Source: JAPULR01 sp965238215
GTDB taxonomy: Bacteria; Chloroflexota; Dehalococcoidia; Lucifugimonadales; GCA-2712585
Direction of reading: 5' to 3'
Assembly: GCA_965238215.1 (NCBI GenBank)
Contig: OZ250180.1
Span: 2,976,001 to 3,040,000 of the forward strand
DNA: 64,000 bases
Positions within the stretch are counted from its first letter, which is position 1. Every line of letters begins with the position of its first letter. Of the stretch, positions 41,404-49,837 are shown in pieces. The position numbers were made by a program, and so were the translations under genes. The notes under the pieces are model-generated. The model did not search any database and was not told where the DNA came from. It saw only the letters and a list, made by a program, of their open reading frames with translations.

Positions 41404-43569
41404 TCACCGACTCGCGGGCAGTGTGTATTCGTGGTAACGCACGGGACCAAAGTTGCCATGTCTTACCTCGTAACCTTCAACTACAGTGGGGTTGTAGGCC
41501 GCCTTCCCGAAGACCCACAGTAAGGGGATGCTCAGGTGCTCGTAATGCCAGAAGTCCCCCAGTTCCTGAGCTAGCCGTTCCCGCTCCGCTGGATCAGCGA
41601 TAGTGTCGTAGCTCTCCTTCCACTCGGTAATGAAAGGGTACTCGGACTTGGGCGCTGTTGACTTCCGCCAGATCGTTCCTATAGCGAGAGAAGGTAAGAC
41701 AAGTCTCCCGCGGGAGAGGTAAATAGCACCGTTTAATTCCCGGTTGTACTGCTTCTGGAAAATTCCGCTGTTCTCAATAAGAGCAATGTCTACGTTTATC
41801 CCGATCCCCTCCCACATGTTGCTAATGATTTCCCCGACGTCGAGGATTTGCGGCATCCCGTCCAAGTCGACGGGGACGTAGAAGGTTAGGTCAAACCCGT
41901 CCGGATAACCCGCTTCCGCCAAAAGCTCCCTGGCCCTCTCTGGGTTATATTCATAGGGCCAACCTCCGGAGGAACCTGTCTGGCCTGTGGGACCAGGGAT
42001 AGGTGCCCATTCGTCCTTGAAGAAGTCCCACCACTCGGCCATGTGGGACACAGCGTTGGGTATCGCTTCTCCTCCGAAGATCCGATCGTTTATAAGATTG
42101 CGGTCTATCGCCACGTTCAATGCCTGCCGCACTCGCTTGTCCCGGCTTGGTGCGTTCGAATCATAGTTTGGGGTAGGAGTCCCGTTCACAGCCTCCGGCA
42201 GGTACCAGGGAATAGCACCAAAGAGATGGGAGATAGGCAGGGTGCTTTGGGCAATTTTCAAATCTTGGGCCTCTAAGAGGTCCGACAGATAAAAATCGTA
42301 GCTGGGAATCTGGCTGATGTGAACCTCGCCGGCTATGAGCATGGCCGAGACGGTGGCGGGTTCGACAATCCATATAAACTCTAGCTCGGCGAAGTGTGGC
42401 TCGTGTCGGTAGTGGTCAGCGTTTCTTTCCAGCAGAATACCGTTACCTACCTCATGAAAAATCAAGCTAAATGCTCCGGTGCCGATGGGATCGACTTCAT
42501 AGCCCTCTTCGCCCCCAACGTCGTCCCAATAACTCTTGCTGATTATCCCGAAGGTCCAGTCTTCTGACAGGTACTCGCTGAGGTCCGGGTTGATGACATC
42601 CAGGTTCCAGGTGACAACGTTGCCGTCAACTACAACGTCTTCTACGCCCTTAAGCGGTGGGTCACCAACGTAAGCGTTGAAGGCCTTATCGGATAGATTA
42701 CCCGACTGCAAAAGCCAGGTATGCTTCACGTCTTCAGCATTGAGGATGTACTCTTCGCTGGCCTTTCCATGCTCATAAAAGGGGATACCCTCCTTAAGGG
42801 TGAAAGTCCATGCCCTTCCGTCAGGGTCCATTGACCAGCTGCTGGCAAGGTGGCTGGTCTCTTCGTCTCCTGTTTTGCGGTTTTTCCCTATCAGGTAGTC
42901 AAAAAGGGAGTGGAGGGCGCCGCCGGAGCTCGGAAAGGTCTGATACGGCAGGGTCACTTCGTAGATGGGCGGAGGCGCCACAACTATCAACCTGGCATCA
43001 ACGGATCGATGAGGCACCGTTATCAGATCCGGAATAGGACTAGCTGTGGGTTGAGTTGTGGCGGTAGCCGTTGGCTGAAAGGTAGGAGTGGGCTCAACTG
43101 TGATGGATGGAGTTGGAAGAGGGGTTGAAGTTGCAGTTGGGGAAGGACTTGGACTGGGTGTGGGGGTGCCGGTGGTTGCCGGCGTCGGCGAGGGGATCCT
43201 TGTCGGAGTGGGGGAAGGGACGGGGCTGGGTGTGGGGGTGCGAGTGGTTGCCGGCGTCGGCGAAGGGATATTTGTCGGAGTGGGGGAAGGGACAGGGCTG
43301 GGTGTGGGGGTGCCGGTGGTTGCCGGCGTCGGAGGTGAAGTTGGTGTTCGTCTGGGAGTTGGAGAGGGAGTTGGTGTCTGGGAAACAGGGGGCGTAGGTG
43401 TAAGTGAAGGAGTGGGGACATTTGTTGGCAAATGAGTAGCCGTGGGAGGTTTGTCAAATCCGAAGGTGCAAGCGGCCAATAGAAGGGGTATGAAAAGGCT
43501 TGTCAGCGCAATCCGCAAAAATGTGAGATTTCGCTTTTGCAATATCTGCTGCTGCCTTAACCTTGGCAT
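41404..43569 (-). CDS. Oligopeptide-type ABC transporter substrate-binding lipoprotein
   Basis: 721 residues, ATG 43569 with GGAGGGAGGT upstream. The signal peptide ends in the lipobox LLLAAC. Residues about 40-195 are a Thr/Pro/Ser linker made of near-identical units (SPTPATTGTPTPSPVP repeated), so the binding domain stands off the membrane. From about 200 the family 5 binding fold follows: LASSWSMDPDGRAWTFTLKE, FYEHGK, LNAEDVKHTW, DKRVRQALNVAIDRNLINDR. Ligands of this family include peptides and nickel; not resolvable here. No permease or ATPase adjoins; the nearest relative is the solitary permease at 1-2.5 kb. A TTGACA (43621-43616) upstream could be part of its promoter, but the -10 box is unclear. 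Confidence 0.9.
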   Translation of the reverse strand: MPRLRQQQILQKRNLTFLRIALTSLFIPLLLAACTFGFDKPPTATHLPTNVPTPSLTPTPPVSQTPTPSPTPRRTPTSPPTPATTGTPTPSPVPSPTPTNIPSPTPATTRTPTPSPVPSPTPTRIPSPTPATTGTPTPSPSPSPTATSTPLPTPSITVEPTPTFQPTATATTQPTASPIPDLITVPHRSVDARLIVVAPPPIYEVTLPYQTFPSSGGALHSLFDYLIGKNRKTGDEETSHLASSWSMDPDGRAWTFTLKEGIPFYEHGKASEEYILNAEDVKHTWLLQSGNLSDKAFNAYVGDPPLKGVEDVVVDGNVVTWNLDVINPDLSEYLSEDWTFGIISKSYWDDVGGEEGYEVDPIGTGAFSLIFHEVGNGILLERNADHYRHEPHFAELEFIWIVEPATVSAMLIAGEVHISQIPSYDFYLSDLLEAQDLKIAQSTLPISHLFGAIPWYLPEAVNGTPTPNYDSNAPSRDKRVRQALNVAIDRNLINDRIFGGEAIPNAVSHMAEWWDFFKDEWAPIPGPTGQTGSSGGWPYEYNPERARELLAEAGYPDGFDLTFYVPVDLDGMPQILDVGEIISNMWEGIGINVDIALIENSGIFQKQYNRELNGAIYLSRGRLVLPSLAIGTIWRKSTAPKSEYPFITEWKESYDTIADPAERERLAQELGDFWHYEHLSIPLLWVFGKAAYNPTVVEGYEVRHGNFGPVRYHEYTLPASR

Positions 43570-43893
43570 TGAGTGTACCTCCCTCCGACCTGCAGTACTA
43601 GTTGTACCATCATAATGTCAATGCCACAAATACATGGAATAGATTCCCTCGTGGGAAGTAGTGGTTCACCTGACACCAAGCTTCCGAACTGATAAGTTAT
43701 CCCTGAAAAGTGTCGCACATCAATGCCAATCCGTGGAACCGTTGTCCAAGGTCGCGCAATTTACAGAACTGTTTATCGCACACCACTTTTTCAATAGACC
43801 GGTTAGGCATGTTGTAAGAATGGGCAGACTCCCCTGGAAACCCTAAAGAATTTGTAATCTTGTCGCTGAGTTATCTGCCATCAAAAGAACTCG
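43570..43893. other. Intergenic region between two minus-strand genes
   Basis: Beyond the ribosome binding site and possible -35 box of the binding-protein gene I see no gene, repeat or clear terminator. Confidence 0.45.
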
Positions 43894-44170
43894 TCAAGCC
43901 GTCGGAAGTTCGTATGGGAAGAAGGGACGCAATCCTCCAACGTAGGAAAGAGGCGCAAGGAAAACTATCCAACGGAGAAGACGATACAGCCAATCTCTGA
44001 AGATGCTGATAAAACCCTCGAACCTCACTAGAACTCCCGGCTCATTAGGTGTCCGATCTTTATTGGCTGCTAACAATCCTACTGCATCCTTTATGACAAG
44101 TTGTGGTGTCTTCGAGACAGTATTGAAAAAAGCTGCTAGGGCCTCTATTCCACCGAAGGAAAGCTTCGAT
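43894..44170 (-). CDS. Possible small membrane protein without a clear start
   Basis: A minus-strand frame opens just inside the end of the 218-aa gene and runs to 43894. It reads PDGKTLSKLSFGGIEALAAF, FNTVSKTPQLVIKDAVGLLA, then WLYRLLRWIVFLAPLSYVGG with a C-terminal FFPYELPTA. The hydrophobic segment and balanced composition look like real coding sequence, but no ATG or GTG is available; the first usable start is TTG 44076. It could be the last member of the MoxR/DUF58 operon, a frameshifted tail, or chance. Low confidence. Confidence 0.3.
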
Positions 44171-44176
44171 AAGGTC

Positions 44177-44833
44177 TTACCGTCTGGTTAACCAGATAAC
44201 TAGGGAGCAAACAAAGAGAATGGCGGCGGCGCCGCCTACGGTCATTACGGACCATGGCGATCGGGACAACAGATTCTGGTGTTTGCCTAGGGATGAGGCT
44301 GTTAACACCATGAGAAAGGCAAGAAGGATCCCGCAGGCCATCAGCCCAAGAAGAGTGAGGCCTTCACGAATTAGGACCCTGTTTCTGTCTGAGGCTTTCA
44401 CTTGTCGGGAAGCCAGCAGACCATCCAGCTTGCGAAGACCGATAGTCCGATACAGGGTCATGAGGCCGACGAGGGAAACCACAAATAGGATAGTGTCCCA
44501 TACCAGAGAGCGGGAGCTTTCGCCCACTGGCTCAATCCCGAAGAACTGACTCCACTCAAGGGCATTATGGGCCCAAACTGCGAACCCTTGGGCCAAGAGA
44601 ATCAACGAAGCAGCAAGCCAGAACGCCGTTTGATTGCGTCCCAACATCTGCATGCCCCAATATATCCCGCTGCATACGAATATAGCACCCGTCAGCTCCC
44701 ACGGTCCCACTTCGCGAATCCTTTCGGCTGAGATGGAGCCTTTTAACACAAGGGCGGCCAGCGCGAATAGACCCAGCAGCAGGACCAACTCAGTCGCAAC
44801 AAAACTGATAGTTCGCCAGTTTGCCAGGTTCAC
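44177..44833 (-). CDS. Polytopic membrane protein of the MoxR/DUF58 operon
   Basis: 218 residues from GTG 44833, which overlaps the DUF58 stop (GTGA); a longer open frame upstream is a shadow of that gene. Five or six hydrophobic helices are visible (for example ATELVLLLGLFALAALVL, LVWDTILFVVSLVGLMTL and VGGAAAILFVCSLVIWL). No enzyme motif is present. Position after DUF58 suggests a membrane partner of the MoxR-type chaperone system. Function unknown. Confidence 0.7.
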   Translation of the reverse strand: MNLANWRTISFVATELVLLLGLFALAALVLKGSISAERIREVGPWELTGAIFVCSGIYWGMQMLGRNQTAFWLAASLILLAQGFAVWAHNALEWSQFFGIEPVGESSRSLVWDTILFVVSLVGLMTLYRTIGLRKLDGLLASRQVKASDRNRVLIREGLTLLGLMACGILLAFLMVLTASSLGKHQNLLSRSPWSVMTVGGAAAILFVCSLVIWLTRR

Positions 44834-46158
44834 CTGTAGGCACCCATGTGTCGCACGAGCGCGACTATGAATTCTTCCTCTTCGGGCTGCCACTCTATGA
44901 CAGACGCTCCCCCTTTCCGCAGGTCTTCGGTCACACGCATCGTTTCCCATTTAATGAGGCCCCAATCCCGGGAGTTTGCATCCGGTTCTTGCGGGCTTAC
45001 ATGGACCACCCTCACCTTGCTGAACCGCTGGGAGCGGCTCCTCAGAGATGTTAAACGGTCTACTGCGGCCCGGAACCTTCCAAGGGATGGCATTGTTTCG
45101 CCCGGTCTCGCGTAGAGAACATCCAAACGGGTGATAATGAAGACCTCTGGCCGCAGCCGGAATAGATGACTCTTACACCACTCCACCGCCTGAAGCAAAT
45201 CCTGTTGAGGTGGGCCGGATTTGAGGCGGGACAACATTCTGACAAGACGATGAAACTGCTTCCGACCGGAATCCGGCGTCAGGAGTTCGCCGTTGCCGGT
45301 GGAACTGTTATATGCGAAGGCACCGAGTGTTGATCCGCGGGTGAGGTAATACTGCGCAAGACTGCCCGATGCCTCCAGCGTGTGTTCCAGGGGATTGGAC
45401 AATGGTGTTCCAACGTCCATATAGTCTGCGATATCGAGAAAAATCCACACCGCCTTTTGTGCTTCCGGGTCCAGTACATTTACCAGAGGCAGATTGTCGC
45501 TTCTGTGGCCTCGCGCCGTTGCCTTCCAGTTGATTCTGTTAAGAGGATCCCCCGTAGCGTAGGGCCTGAGTTCTCGAAAATCATTTGTGCCACCACCGAT
45601 TTGTGCCATATGGCCCTGGTACCGGGAGATCTTTGTCGTAACTCGGGCATGGTTCAACCGCATAATGCTGCGAATTCTGGGGATCACGGTTACTTCTACC
45701 GGGGACCCTCCCACGCCGGATATCCTCCGATTGATCCCAAATGGCGCTTGGGACTCCCAAATAGTTTCCTCTAGCTTGAATTGCCCCCTCTTTGGAAAGT
45801 GTACCTGGTAGGAAATATCGACTGACACTGTGCCCGGCCACTTCCAAACAACCCGCAGGTTGCTGCCTTCCACAATTCGGGCCTCTGCAGGAAGTTTGTC
45901 ATGGACGAAAATTAATCCGACGCCACCGGTTATCGTTATTCGGCGACTAACCGTTAGAGAGTCTCCTGCCGAACACGAAACGCGCGGCAGTATTTTTTCT
46001 ATGGTTACGCCGGATGGCGGCGGCAGGGCAGCGGCCAGGAGTACCACCAGAAGCACAAATACCGAACCGGTCAAGAGGACCACGTTTCCAAAGACCAGTC
46101 CAACGACCAGGAAAACCAACGATATCCCTGTCCAGACCAGCAAAGAAGGGGGGAACAT
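44830..46158 (-). CDS. DUF58 family protein (VWA-like)
   Basis: 442 residues. Two N-terminal membrane helices (ISLVFLVVGLVFGNVVLL and VFVLLVVLLAAALPPPSG) precede a beta-rich region. The DUF58 signature is clear: DFRELRPYATGDPLNRINWKATAR, followed by a VWA-like core (AVWIFLDIADYMDVG). These proteins regularly sit beside MoxR ATPases and transglutaminase-like TgpA proteins and are thought to act with MoxR in assembly or maturation of surface proteins. It starts two bases after the moxR stop. Confidence 0.9.
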   Translation of the reverse strand: MFPPSLLVWTGISLVFLVVGLVFGNVVLLTGSVFVLLVVLLAAALPPPSGVTIEKILPRVSCSAGDSLTVSRRITITGGVGLIFVHDKLPAEARIVEGSNLRVVWKWPGTVSVDISYQVHFPKRGQFKLEETIWESQAPFGINRRISGVGGSPVEVTVIPRIRSIMRLNHARVTTKISRYQGHMAQIGGGTNDFRELRPYATGDPLNRINWKATARGHRSDNLPLVNVLDPEAQKAVWIFLDIADYMDVGTPLSNPLEHTLEASGSLAQYYLTRGSTLGAFAYNSSTGNGELLTPDSGRKQFHRLVRMLSRLKSGPPQQDLLQAVEWCKSHLFRLRPEVFIITRLDVLYARPGETMPSLGRFRAAVDRLTSLRSRSQRFSKVRVVHVSPQEPDANSRDWGLIKWETMRVTEDLRKGGASVIEWQPEEEEFIVALVRHMGAYR

Positions 46159-46160
46159 GA

Positions 46161-47147
46161 CTATGAGGTTGTGCGGCCTATTTCACTGGGTACTGGGACT
46201 TGCTGCACCACTTCTTCAATTATCGTCTCGCTGCGAATACCTTCCAGAGTGTCTTCGATGTTTAGAATTATCCTGTGAGCCAGGACTTCGGATATCATCA
46301 TTTTTACGTCGTCCGGTACCACAAAGTCCCTGCCATGGATGATTGCGATGCTTCTCGAGGCTCTCAGAAGTGCCAATCCGCCTCGAGGGCTCACTCCAAC
46401 GGCAACTCGGGGGTGGTCTCGTGATAGCCGGACCACTTGGGTGATGTAGTCGATTATGACTTCGTCAACGTAGACGTCGGTTTCCACACAACGCTGGAGC
46501 TCCATGAACCGACTGATTTCCACAGCTGGCTCAAGGTCTAATGTCGGGTCATCCTTCTGCCACCGAATCCGCCTTGTAAGGATTTCACTTTCCGATTGAC
46601 GATTGCGGGGATATCCGGTGGCAAGCTTGAGAAGGAAGCGGTCCAACTGAGCCTCCGGCAGCGGATAGGTGCCCTCCTGCTCTATTGGATTTTGGGTTGC
46701 AATCACAACGAATGGGGTCCCGAGATTGAGGGTCTCGCCGTCGATGGTGACGTGCCGCTCCTCCATTGCCTCAAGAAGGGCCGATTGAGTTTTTGGAGGG
46801 GCGCGATTGATTTCGTCTGCGAGAAGCACGTTGGTGAACACAGGTCCCTTCACCATCTGGAAGGTCCCCGTGTTCTGGCGCCACACGTTCACTCCCAAGA
46901 TATCGGAGGGCAAGAGGTCCGGGGTGAATTGCACTCTCTTGGTGTTGCTTCCTATGGCACGTGCGAATATCTTGGCCAGCAACGTCTTGCCCAGTCCGGG
47001 GTAGTCCTCGAACAACATGTGACCGTTCGCCAAGGCTGCCGCTAGCACCTTCCGTATCAGTAGACGGTTGCCTACGAAGATTTGCCCAACGCGGTCGATG
47101 ATTTGCTCGCATGAGAGGCGTGCTTCTTCAAGCTCTGATTCAGTCAT
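46161..47147 (-). CDS. MoxR family AAA+ ATPase
   Basis: 328 residues. Walker A lies in LFEDYPGLGKTLLAK, Walker B in VLLADEINRAPPKTQSALLEA, sensor 1 in FVVIATQNPIEQEGTYPLPE, and the arginine-finger and sensor 2 region in LDRFLLKLATGYPRN and GVSPRGGLALLRASR. MoxR proteins are chaperone-like ATPases working with VWA or DUF58 partners. The ATG overlaps the preceding stop (ATGA), and DUF58 follows directly, so all three are on one transcript with the giant transglutaminase. Confidence 0.95.
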   Translation of the reverse strand: MTESELEEARLSCEQIIDRVGQIFVGNRLLIRKVLAAALANGHMLFEDYPGLGKTLLAKIFARAIGSNTKRVQFTPDLLPSDILGVNVWRQNTGTFQMVKGPVFTNVLLADEINRAPPKTQSALLEAMEERHVTIDGETLNLGTPFVVIATQNPIEQEGTYPLPEAQLDRFLLKLATGYPRNRQSESEILTRRIRWQKDDPTLDLEPAVEISRFMELQRCVETDVYVDEVIIDYITQVVRLSRDHPRVAVGVSPRGGLALLRASRSIAIIHGRDFVVPDDVKMMISEVLAHRIILNIEDTLEGIRSETIIEEVVQQVPVPSEIGRTTS

Positions 47148-49834
47148 ATAGTTGGCTCCTTTTTGTCGCTGGGCAGAACTGGCTCACGCAGCATAGTCTC
47201 CTTGCTAACGAAACCTTCTATGCCGCCGGAACTCCGGACTGAATAGGTGTACTCGTTTTCGCTAAACAACTCAATTCCCTGGCCTGGGGCCAGGGAACCC
47301 AGCGGGGAGCCTGAATGACGATGGGCGTTCGGTTCTCGGAAGATCGGGATCTCTGACGCCGGCGTAGCGACGGCAAGGGAGATATGGCTCGCATTTCCAA
47401 AGAGATGAGAGATTGCGCTCTCCACCAAGTATCGACGCCGACCCTGGTTCCAGAGCCTGATCCGGCTCCTGGTCCGGGGTGAATCTGACCATTTGGGTGT
47501 TGGGTCATTGAGGTCCACCAAAGGAAACCACAGCTCCAGTGCATGGTCAAGGTCGGCACCTTTCTGCCAATACGCCGATACCAGGGTCAAGGCCAGCATC
47601 TCACGCGTGGACCCATTTTCTATGAATGATGTAGCAGCTTGCCGCAAAGTCTGTTCGTCAACAGGGGTCAATCTCTTGGGAGAATCATTTAGGGCCATTT
47701 TGGCGCGGATCAGGGACTCAATCAGCGTGGCCTCCCTCATTGATTTGCGTCTCTTTCTCGTGATCGGCAGGATGCTCCAAAGGGGAGAGGTGACTGATGC
47801 ATAACGCAAAGTACCGCACACGGATATCATCAAGCCTATGGGAGCTTGACTGCGATAGAGCAGGCCAAACAGGTACTTCCACAGTGGTCGCCATTCGCCT
47901 TGATCGACAAATCGCCGATATATGCTTGACATCGATTCTGTCCTGGGGTCGGCTTTGGTCTCGAAAACCTGCCGGTGGTGAGACCAACTCGTCCAAACTG
48001 GCGGCGCCCCGCTGGTAGCAACCGCGCCGGCCCTCGCACGGTTTGTGCTGACCAGAAGCAACATCAGCAATAGGACCAAGACAGCCAGATACTCGTAAAG
48101 AGCAGCGAACCAAAGCATCTCATAGACAACGGGCCTCAAGAGGAGTCCGTAAAAGGCGATGGATGCCCCCAATACAAAACCGCGGATCTTCGATTGCGAC
48201 AACCAGTCGCCCACATCGGCAAGGACATAATTAGGAGAGGGAATTGCGTACCCGGCCAACTCGCACAAGGCCAACGTGAATATGCCGGAGGCCGCAATGG
48301 CGCCGAAAAGAGCAAAGCCGTGGCCCAATGGCGAAAGACTGGAACCGCAAATCCAGGTCAAACAGGCTACAACGCTATAGCCCAGGGCTGCAGTCAAGGG
48401 TTTGTGGCTAAAGCCCCGTGTATTCTTCAGGACGTTGGGCAAAGTTATAGATAGGCCAGTTGCAAAGAACAGTGCTGAAACTGCGTATCTCAAGTCGTAA
48501 ACGGCGCCGAAGTGCGGCAAGTGGGTCTCCCCAAAATCGCTGGTTAGGCTATGGTCTATGAGAAAGGCGTTAGTTGGCGGGAGGTGATTGAGGACTACCC
48601 ACACCACCATAGATGGGACTATCGCTCTCCCGACGGCGCTTCCGGCCTCCAGCGCTTTTGTGGAGGAAGGATCGCATCCCCTAGAGGCAAGGATTTCCGC
48701 AATGTTCCGCAAGACTGAGGACAGGTAGGAGAGCGCTAACGCCAGGGATAGGACTAGGAAGACCTGTGACGAATTGAACTCGAATAGGACAGGCAAAATG
48801 CCTTTATCCGCGAATACTGTGTGCGTTATCCCCAGAAGAGCCAGGCGGAGTATGGGAAAACCGAAGATTTTGCCGACTATCGGCCACATCACGCCGACAG
48901 CGCGTACGGCTGTGAAGGCCCCTAGGAATATGACTGTCCATCTGGTTAGGGAACTCAGATTCTCCAAGTGTAAGTCCAGCGATGCTGCGGTTAGCCCATA
49001 CTTCTCTACAGGCAGAGTTGAGGCTGCTGAGGATAGTGCTCCCAATGAGCCTATAAATGCGGCTACCCAGGAGGCTTCGGCGAGAAAGAAAAGGACTTGG
49101 GCGGATATACGCAACCGTCTAGTTGGAGCCCGCTCGACTGCATTGGCCAATGAAGATCCACAGTAGGAAAGGATCAGGGTGAGGGCCAGCCAAGGCAATA
49201 TCCCAGATCCAGAAAACTCAAATGCTACCGAAAACACGCCATTCTCAGCCAGAGCAACGTAGCTTGAGGCCAGAGCTAGGAGGCGTACCCACGGTAACTT
49301 GACCACTTGGCCGACTACCGGCCAAATTACCGCAGCTGCCCTTATTGCGATAAAGGGAGCGAGGAAAATCACAGTCCAAGAGGACAAGGGACCAAAGGCT
49401 TCCAGGTAAGGACTAAAGTGGCCCAATTCCGATCCAAAGGGATGGCCCGACATGGTGCCCGCCACGTTGGGCATTGAGCCCAGGAATCCCGCAAGGAGTG
49501 CAGTCCAACCTGCGTAGGTTAGCAGCCTTTGAGCGACGGGAAGCACGTATTCCGCCCAACGTAAATCGCCTCGTGCCTGCCAAGCGCCCAACCTGGAAGA
49601 GAAGTCGATTAGCCTTCGGCTCAGGCTTCTTCGCTGGGCCAGTCCGGCCAGATTGCCAAGCAGCATCAGAAGGCCGAATACTGTTAAGGCGCCGGTCAGA
49701 TAGCGAAAGTCCAGCCCGGTCCACTGATGCACCGGGCCGTCTGAGCCCAATAGCAGGATGGAGCCAACGATAATTCCTGCCAATGCCAGGGGAATGGCAA
49801 TCAACTTGATGTCGGCTATAGCGAAGGTTTTCAC
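47144..49834 (-). CDS. Large polytopic membrane protein with SH3-like tail
   Basis: 896 residues. About 14 hydrophobic segments fill residues 1-600. The first two-thirds shows an internal duplication: a unit with LTRWTVIFLGAFTAVRAVGVMWPIVGKI resembles an earlier LSSWTVIFLAPFIAIRAAAVIWPVVGQV unit (each cut here only in description). A soluble, mostly helical region follows (VDEQTLRQAATSFIENGSTR), then a short beta-rich end (ELFSENEYTYSVRSSGG) like a bacterial SH3 domain. I do not recognise the family. It starts three bases after the giant transglutaminase gene and overlaps moxR, so it is an integral part of the operon, perhaps its membrane scaffold. Confidence 0.75.
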   Translation of the reverse strand: MKTFAIADIKLIAIPLALAGIIVGSILLLGSDGPVHQWTGLDFRYLTGALTVFGLLMLLGNLAGLAQRRSLSRRLIDFSSRLGAWQARGDLRWAEYVLPVAQRLLTYAGWTALLAGFLGSMPNVAGTMSGHPFGSELGHFSPYLEAFGPLSSWTVIFLAPFIAIRAAAVIWPVVGQVVKLPWVRLLALASSYVALAENGVFSVAFEFSGSGILPWLALTLILSYCGSSLANAVERAPTRRLRISAQVLFFLAEASWVAAFIGSLGALSSAASTLPVEKYGLTAASLDLHLENLSSLTRWTVIFLGAFTAVRAVGVMWPIVGKIFGFPILRLALLGITHTVFADKGILPVLFEFNSSQVFLVLSLALALSYLSSVLRNIAEILASRGCDPSSTKALEAGSAVGRAIVPSMVVWVVLNHLPPTNAFLIDHSLTSDFGETHLPHFGAVYDLRYAVSALFFATGLSITLPNVLKNTRGFSHKPLTAALGYSVVACLTWICGSSLSPLGHGFALFGAIAASGIFTLALCELAGYAIPSPNYVLADVGDWLSQSKIRGFVLGASIAFYGLLLRPVVYEMLWFAALYEYLAVLVLLLMLLLVSTNRARAGAVATSGAPPVWTSWSHHRQVFETKADPRTESMSSIYRRFVDQGEWRPLWKYLFGLLYRSQAPIGLMISVCGTLRYASVTSPLWSILPITRKRRKSMREATLIESLIRAKMALNDSPKRLTPVDEQTLRQAATSFIENGSTREMLALTLVSAYWQKGADLDHALELWFPLVDLNDPTPKWSDSPRTRSRIRLWNQGRRRYLVESAISHLFGNASHISLAVATPASEIPIFREPNAHRHSGSPLGSLAPGQGIELFSENEYTYSVRSSGGIEGFVSKETMLREPVLPSDKKEPTI

Positions 49835-49837
49835 TCT

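Noticed and set aside
43088..43435. Gly/Val-rich plus-strand frame at the binding-protein linker.
   Set aside because: It is the antisense of the Thr/Pro/Ser repeat linker; such repeats leave both strands open.
43593..43621. Promoter for the oligopeptide-binding lipoprotein starting with TTGACA.
   Set aside because: The -35 box is perfect but no acceptable -10 box occurs at 16-18 bp, so it is mentioned only as a possibility.
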